From contig JBKDAN010000053.1 in NCBI GenBank assembly GCA_046316615.1, forward strand, positions 1 to 64,000: a stretch of DNA of 64,000 nucleotides, read 5' to 3'. Made by a program: the position numbers and the translations under genes. Source of the stretch: BJHL01 sp040378885. GTDB taxonomy: Bacteria > Planctomycetota > Phycisphaerae > Phycisphaerales > UBA1924. The stretch's first letter is position 1; every line of letters begins with the position of its first letter. Shown here piece after piece: positions 60,251-64,000 of this stretch. The notes under the pieces were generated by a model. The model was not told where the DNA came from. It was given only the letters and a program-made list of their open reading frames with translations, and did no database searches.

Positions 60251-61228
60251 CTATCCGAACCGCAGCAGGAATCCCGGCGAAAGTAGCAGCAGAATGCACA
60301 CGAGCAGCAGTGCGGGGATGATGATGGCGACATAGACCTTGCGGTGGTCGTCCATGCGCCAGCCGGTCTTGAGGACACACCACCAGTAGAACAGATACCA
60401 CGCGAGACACGCCCAGTGAAAGGGCATGGTCATGCCGAACCCGTATCTGCCGGTGGGAGTGAGGGGATCGAGCGTGATGAACCAAGGTTGAGACCACGGG
60501 TTGTTCGTGGATTGCTGGTAGATGGCAACGAGCAGTGAGATGACGAAGGACCAGGCGACAATCGCGATAGCGGGCGCGGTGGCGTAGGCGGCGGCACGCA
60601 CGACGTGTGCAAAGCGGATCTTGCTGCGAGCGCGCGTCCAGGGCAGGCAGAGCAGCACGGAGGGCGGCATGGCGATCATCGCGACCATGACGGCGGGCCA
60701 GAGCAGGTGCTTGACGGACCCAACGAAGTGCGGCATCTGCTGAAGGAAGTCCTGCAACCCGAGATGCAGTTCGCCCCACGGCGTGGGATATTGCTTGATG
60801 CCGAAGCGCGCGGCACCCGCGGCGTTCGCGAAATACCACCACGCGTGGCTGATGATGAAGAGCGCGACGTGGGGCAGACTGAACGCAACCACGGGGATCA
60901 CGGTGTACCAAAGCAGGCGTGCGATGCGGGGCGGGACTTCGAGGCGGACGTCGCGCCAGAACGTGCGCGGATTGAGTGAGCGAACCCACGTGCGGACGCC
61001 GCGACGCAGGTGGCGCACGCGGGTTGTTTCAACAAACCACACCGGCGCGGCGAGACCTTCGACCAAGATGTAGCGCCATTCGAATTCGAGGCCGCACTCG
61101 GGGCAGGTGCCGGCGGCGGGGCAGGCGGCGTTTTCGGCATTCGCGCCGGCGGGGTGCCAGGCGGCGATTTGGCCATCAAGGTCGTAGCCGCAGCGCGGGC
61201 ATTCGGGGATGCGGGTGGAGTTTGGCAC
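60251..61228 (-). CDS. Zinc-ribbon membrane protein, paralogue 2
   Basis: The GTG at 61228 lies 2 bases after the stop of the upstream paralogue and gives 325 residues. The N-terminus carries a zinc ribbon (CPRCGYDLDG, then ENAACPAAGTCPECGLEF). About six membrane helices follow. The longer open frame upstream is rejected because it overlaps the upstream paralogue. The pair is translationally coupled. Function unknown. Confidence 0.75.
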   Translation of the reverse strand: MPNSTRIPECPRCGYDLDGQIAAWHPAGANAENAACPAAGTCPECGLEFEWRYILVEGLAAPVWFVETTRVRHLRRGVRTWVRSLNPRTFWRDVRLEVPPRIARLLWYTVIPVVAFSLPHVALFIISHAWWYFANAAGAARFGIKQYPTPWGELHLGLQDFLQQMPHFVGSVKHLLWPAVMVAMIAMPPSVLLCLPWTRARSKIRFAHVVRAAAYATAPAIAIVAWSFVISLLVAIYQQSTNNPWSQPWFITLDPLTPTGRYGFGMTMPFHWACLAWYLFYWWCVLKTGWRMDDHRKVYVAIIIPALLLVCILLLLSPGFLLRFG

Positions 61229-61230
61229 GG

Positions 61231-62220
61231 CTAGATATACATGCGAACGCTGACGAAGGTGGCGAAGGCGGCGAGCAGGCTGGTGAAGCTGAGCAGCATG
61301 GCAACGGGCCAGCCACGGTGGACTTTCCAACCGGTGTTGATGGCCACGGACCACCACACGGCCAGCCACAACAGATAGAGGACACCGCACGAGATCGCCG
61401 GGACGATGATGAGGATGGCAAGATGGCGGATCGGAACGGACGCGGGAAGCAGGCCCGTGAAGGCGAGGGCGTCGATGAGCAGGCCCAGGATGGAAAGAGC
61501 GAAGATGATGGAGAGGGGCCAGAGGCTGTAGAGGAACGCTCGCTGAATGTGGGCGAGGCGGATTTTGGCTTGGGCGCGGGTCTGGGGCAGCACGAGCAGC
61601 AGTATCGGCCACATGAGTGCGCTGGCGAACATGGCGGCGAGCAGGCCGCCGAAGTCGGTGCTTTCCATTCCCCAGCCAGTGGATCGGAAGTAGGGAAAGA
61701 GTCCGGCGATGAGCCATTCGTTCATGCCGTACCAGTTGAGGTCGTCGAGGGGTCCGGCGTCAGTTGGTGAGTTGGGGGTTGATGCGAAGAGACCCATACT
61801 GACGAATACCGCGAGCATGAAGCGTTCGAGCACGAACAGCACCATGGCGATGAAGATGGGGAGCAGAATGCGTCGCGGGCGAACGATGTGATGCAACTTG
61901 ACGCGCGACCAGAAGACGGCGGGGAAGACCATCCAAAGTGTGTTGCGCCACCACGCACTAAACCGAGCATGAAACCCGCGGACGTGCTCGAAGAGGCCCG
62001 GGCACTGCGTGCGCTCGAGGAGAAGCAGGTCGGGCCACGCAAAAACGAGGCCGCACTCGGAGCAGGTGCCGGTGAGGGGGCAGGCGGCGTTTTCGGCTGC
62101 GGGATCGGCGTGCCAGGAGGCGACGGCGCCTTGCTGGTCGTAGCCGCAGCGGGGGCATTCCGGAGAATGCGCGGGCGGTACGTCAGAGGGTGGTTTGGCG
62201 AGGGCGGACATGGGAGTCAT
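61231..62220 (-). CDS. Zinc-ribbon membrane protein, paralogue 1
   Basis: The 329-residue protein has the same N-terminal zinc ribbon (CPRCGYDQQG, ENAACPLTGTCSECGLVF) followed by about five or six membrane helices. The shared pattern and tandem arrangement show a gene duplication. The start is ATG 62220 or 62211. The region with topA upstream holds both promoters. Function unknown. Confidence 0.75.
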   Translation of the reverse strand: MTPMSALAKPPSDVPPAHSPECPRCGYDQQGAVASWHADPAAENAACPLTGTCSECGLVFAWPDLLLLERTQCPGLFEHVRGFHARFSAWWRNTLWMVFPAVFWSRVKLHHIVRPRRILLPIFIAMVLFVLERFMLAVFVSMGLFASTPNSPTDAGPLDDLNWYGMNEWLIAGLFPYFRSTGWGMESTDFGGLLAAMFASALMWPILLLVLPQTRAQAKIRLAHIQRAFLYSLWPLSIIFALSILGLLIDALAFTGLLPASVPIRHLAILIIVPAISCGVLYLLWLAVWWSVAINTGWKVHRGWPVAMLLSFTSLLAAFATFVSVRMYI

Positions 62221-62482
62221 CTACCACACGGTGTAGGGGGCGGGTCGGAAATTCTCAGGAAGAGGCGGGAAAGTGGTGCTGCGGCGTGGTATTTACCCAA
62301 CCAGAATCCGAAAATAGCGTGAGGGTGTCTTGACTTTGCGCGTTGGGCCGCCGTTTCAATACGTTGGGCGGTCTTGGACCTGTCCGTTGCGGCGGAATTG
62401 CTTGCGGCGGGCGTGGCTCATGGCCGATGTGCGGACGGGACGCGTTTGCACATACCTATCTATACACGGAATCGAAGGATTT

Positions 62483-64000
62483 ATGGCCAAGCGAGCGGCT
62501 GCGACCGGCACCAAGACAACCAGCACCAAGGGGAAAGCCGCGAAGCGGACGGCTGCCGAGGCCCCGTTTGACGCCGCAGTAGAAGCCAAGCCTGAGAAGG
62601 CGGCGGGTGGCGGTGGTCGCGCGTCGAAGGGCCGGGGGAAGATGCAGGTGTTTGTGGCGGGGAGCGCGAAGGGGAAAGACCTGGTGATCGTGGAATCGCC
62701 CAGCAAGGCGAAGACGATCAACAAGTACCTTGGCGCGAACTTTGTGGTGCTGGCGAGCATCGGGCACGTGCGAGACCTCCCCAGCAAGAACCCGAAGGGC
62801 GTGAAGAGCCCCGTGCCGGGTGTGGATTTGGAGCATGACTTTGCGCCGACGTATGTGATCAGCGAGGGGAAGGATCGCGTGATCAGCGATCTGAAGCGGG
62901 CGGCGAAGGAAGTGACGAGCACGGGCGGGAACGTGTGGTTTGCAACCGACTTGGATCGCGAAGGTGAAGCCATCGCGTGGCACCTCGCGCAGGAGCTGGG
63001 CATTCCGGCGAGCAGCGCAAAGCGCGTGATGTTCGCGGCGATTACGAAGGCAGAGATTGATCGGGCCTTCAGCAGTCCACATCCGATTGATGAGGACCGC
63101 GTGAACGCGCAGCAGGCGCGGCGCATCCTTGATCGCATCGTGGGGTATCAGGTGTCGCCGCTCTTGTGGAAGAAGGTGGCGCGTGGGCTTTCGGCTGGTC
63201 GCGTGCAGAGCGTGGCGACGCGGCTGGTTGTCGAGCGCGAGCGCGAGATTCGTGCGTTTGTGCCCGATGAATACTGGGAAGTTGAAGGGCTGTTCACGCC
63301 TGATGTCGCGAAGGCGATGGGGCTGGCGGAGCAGTTTGAGCGGTTTGTGGGGCAGCGCGATGAGAAGAACAACGGCCCGACGGTGCGTGCACAGAGCGCG
63401 TGGCTGAGCGAGCACGGCAGCTTCCGCGCGAAGCTGGTGGAAGTGGGCGGCGACAAGTTTGAGCTTGCAAGCGGCAAGACCGTGAAGATCGAGGATCTGA
63501 CGCCGCGCGCGGTCGAGATCGCGAAGCTGGCGGGGCTGACCAGCATCAAGACGAGCGTGCGCGAGGACGCGGACGGCAAGGGACCGGCGAAGTACATTCG
63601 TGGTGTGACGGGCAGCGTGAGCGCCAGCGCCAAGTACGCCGTGACCGGGATTGAGACCAAGCGCACGAGCGTGCGGCCTGCGCCGCCTTTCATCACGAGC
63701 ACGCTGCAGCAGTCGGCGAGCTCGCGCATGGGCTTTGGTGCGCAGCGCACGATGCGGGCGGCGCAGCAGTTGTATGAAGGTGTGGAGATTCCGGGCGAAG
63801 GGCCGGTGGGTCTCATCACGTACATGCGTACTGACAGCACGCACCTGTCGCGCGAGGCACTCGAGGCGGCGCGGAACTTCATTGAGAAGAACTACGGGCC
63901 CAAGTACCTGCCTGAGAAGCCCAACTTCTTTTCGAGCAGCAACAAGGATGCGCAGGAGGCGCACGAAGCGATTCGGCCGACGAATCCGGAGTACACGCCC
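62483..64000 (+). CDS. topA: DNA topoisomerase I, 3' end outside window
   Basis: The ATG at 62483 has AAGGAT upstream, and the frame stays open to the window's edge (506 codons). A basic, Ala/Lys-rich N-terminal extension of about 60 residues precedes the TOPRIM domain (LVIVESPSKAKTINKYLG, FATDLDREGEAIAWHL). The active-site Tyr447 lies in GLITYMRTDST. It relaxes negative supercoils. Low-complexity N-terminal extensions are unusual but not unknown. The long open frame on the opposite strand is an artefact. Confidence 0.95.
   Translation, partial: MAKRAAATGTKTTSTKGKAAKRTAAEAPFDAAVEAKPEKAAGGGGRASKGRGKMQVFVAGSAKGKDLVIVESPSKAKTINKYLGANFVVLASIGHVRDLPSKNPKGVKSPVPGVDLEHDFAPTYVISEGKDRVISDLKRAAKEVTSTGGNVWFATDLDREGEAIAWHLAQELGIPASSAKRVMFAAITKAEIDRAFSSPHPIDEDRVNAQQARRILDRIVGYQVSPLLWKKVARGLSAGRVQSVATRLVVEREREIRAFVPDEYWEVEGLFTPDVAKAMGLAEQFERFVGQRDEKNNGPTVRAQSAWLSEHGSFRAKLVEVGGDKFELASGKTVKIEDLTPRAVEIAKLAGLTSIKTSVREDADGKGPAKYIRGVTGSVSASAKYAVTGIETKRTSVRPAPPFITSTLQQSASSRMGFGAQRTMRAAQQLYEGVEIPGEGPVGLITYMRTDSTHLSREALEAARNFIEKNYGPKYLPEKPNFFSSSNKDAQEAHEAIRPTNPEYTP

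Noticed and set aside
62456..63964. Minus-strand frame opposite topA
   Set aside because: topA motifs on the plus strand are decisive.

Overview
The window looks like chromosome of a Planctomycetota bacterium, most likely of the class Phycisphaerae. This rests on family-level signs: high GC, several secreted proteins ending in paired 'DFNNN..FPED.D..DFF.VLAGG' dockerin-like repeats flanked by Cys, other secreted proteins ending in a short hydrophobic segment plus RRRR (a PEP-CTERM-like tail), a gene resembling planctomycete cytochrome-like lipoproteins, and many lipoproteins of unknown function. No rRNA, tRNA, IS element, prophage or CRISPR array was seen.

Layout. 0-5 kb: the end of a DUF4097 protein, a secreted beta-propeller protein, an ECF sigma factor with an overlapping anti-sigma gene, and a secreted cyclophilin. 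5-11.2 kb: a small toxin-antitoxin-like pair with a palindromic upstream region, then a four-gene MacA-ABC-TolC efflux operon on the minus strand. 11.4-13.7 kb: a CHRD protein and two lipoproteins. 13.8-21.5 kb: a chemosensory cluster (cheB, cheW, cheR, cheA, cheX, cheY) followed by a FapA/DUF342 gene, without a receptor gene. 21.5-32.4 kb: envelope and secreted proteins, including a CX4CH protein, a large helical lipoprotein, an amidohydrolase-like protein missing its metal motif, a beta-helix protein, two dockerin-tailed proteins and a formylglycine-generating-enzyme-like lipoprotein. 32.4-33.2 kb: a gene-free stretch with a candidate structured RNA. 33.2-37 kb: rodA and the PBP2 gene, the cell-elongation pair. 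37-45.3 kb: membrane proteins, an aquaporin, FolE2 and an oxidoreductase-like protein. 45.4-45.8 kb: RNase P RNA. 46.1-49.3 kb: an ABC exporter with a His-rich loop and a DUF3299 protein. 49.4-53.2 kb: a possible SUKH-domain protein and tandem dockerin-tailed esterases. 53.4-64 kb: a membrane-fused spermidine-synthase-like protein, a SWIM zinc-finger protein, MurG, an M28 peptidase, two zinc-ribbon membrane paralogues and the 5' part of topA.

Four points deserve a second look. (1) A multi-hairpin RNA candidate lies at 32864-33099 with GNRA and UUCG tetraloops and two possible pseudoknots. (2) The plus strand changes from C-rich to G-rich near 34.5 kb whichever strand is coding, as expected at a replication origin or an inversion boundary. 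(3) Short, word-like quasi-repeats sit just after many stop codons, often with a facing complementary arm. (4) An ABC exporter with a His-rich loop is followed by a DUF3299 protein, suggesting a metal-related system. Start codons were chosen from Shine-Dalgarno spacing and signal peptides where possible; several remain uncertain and are marked.
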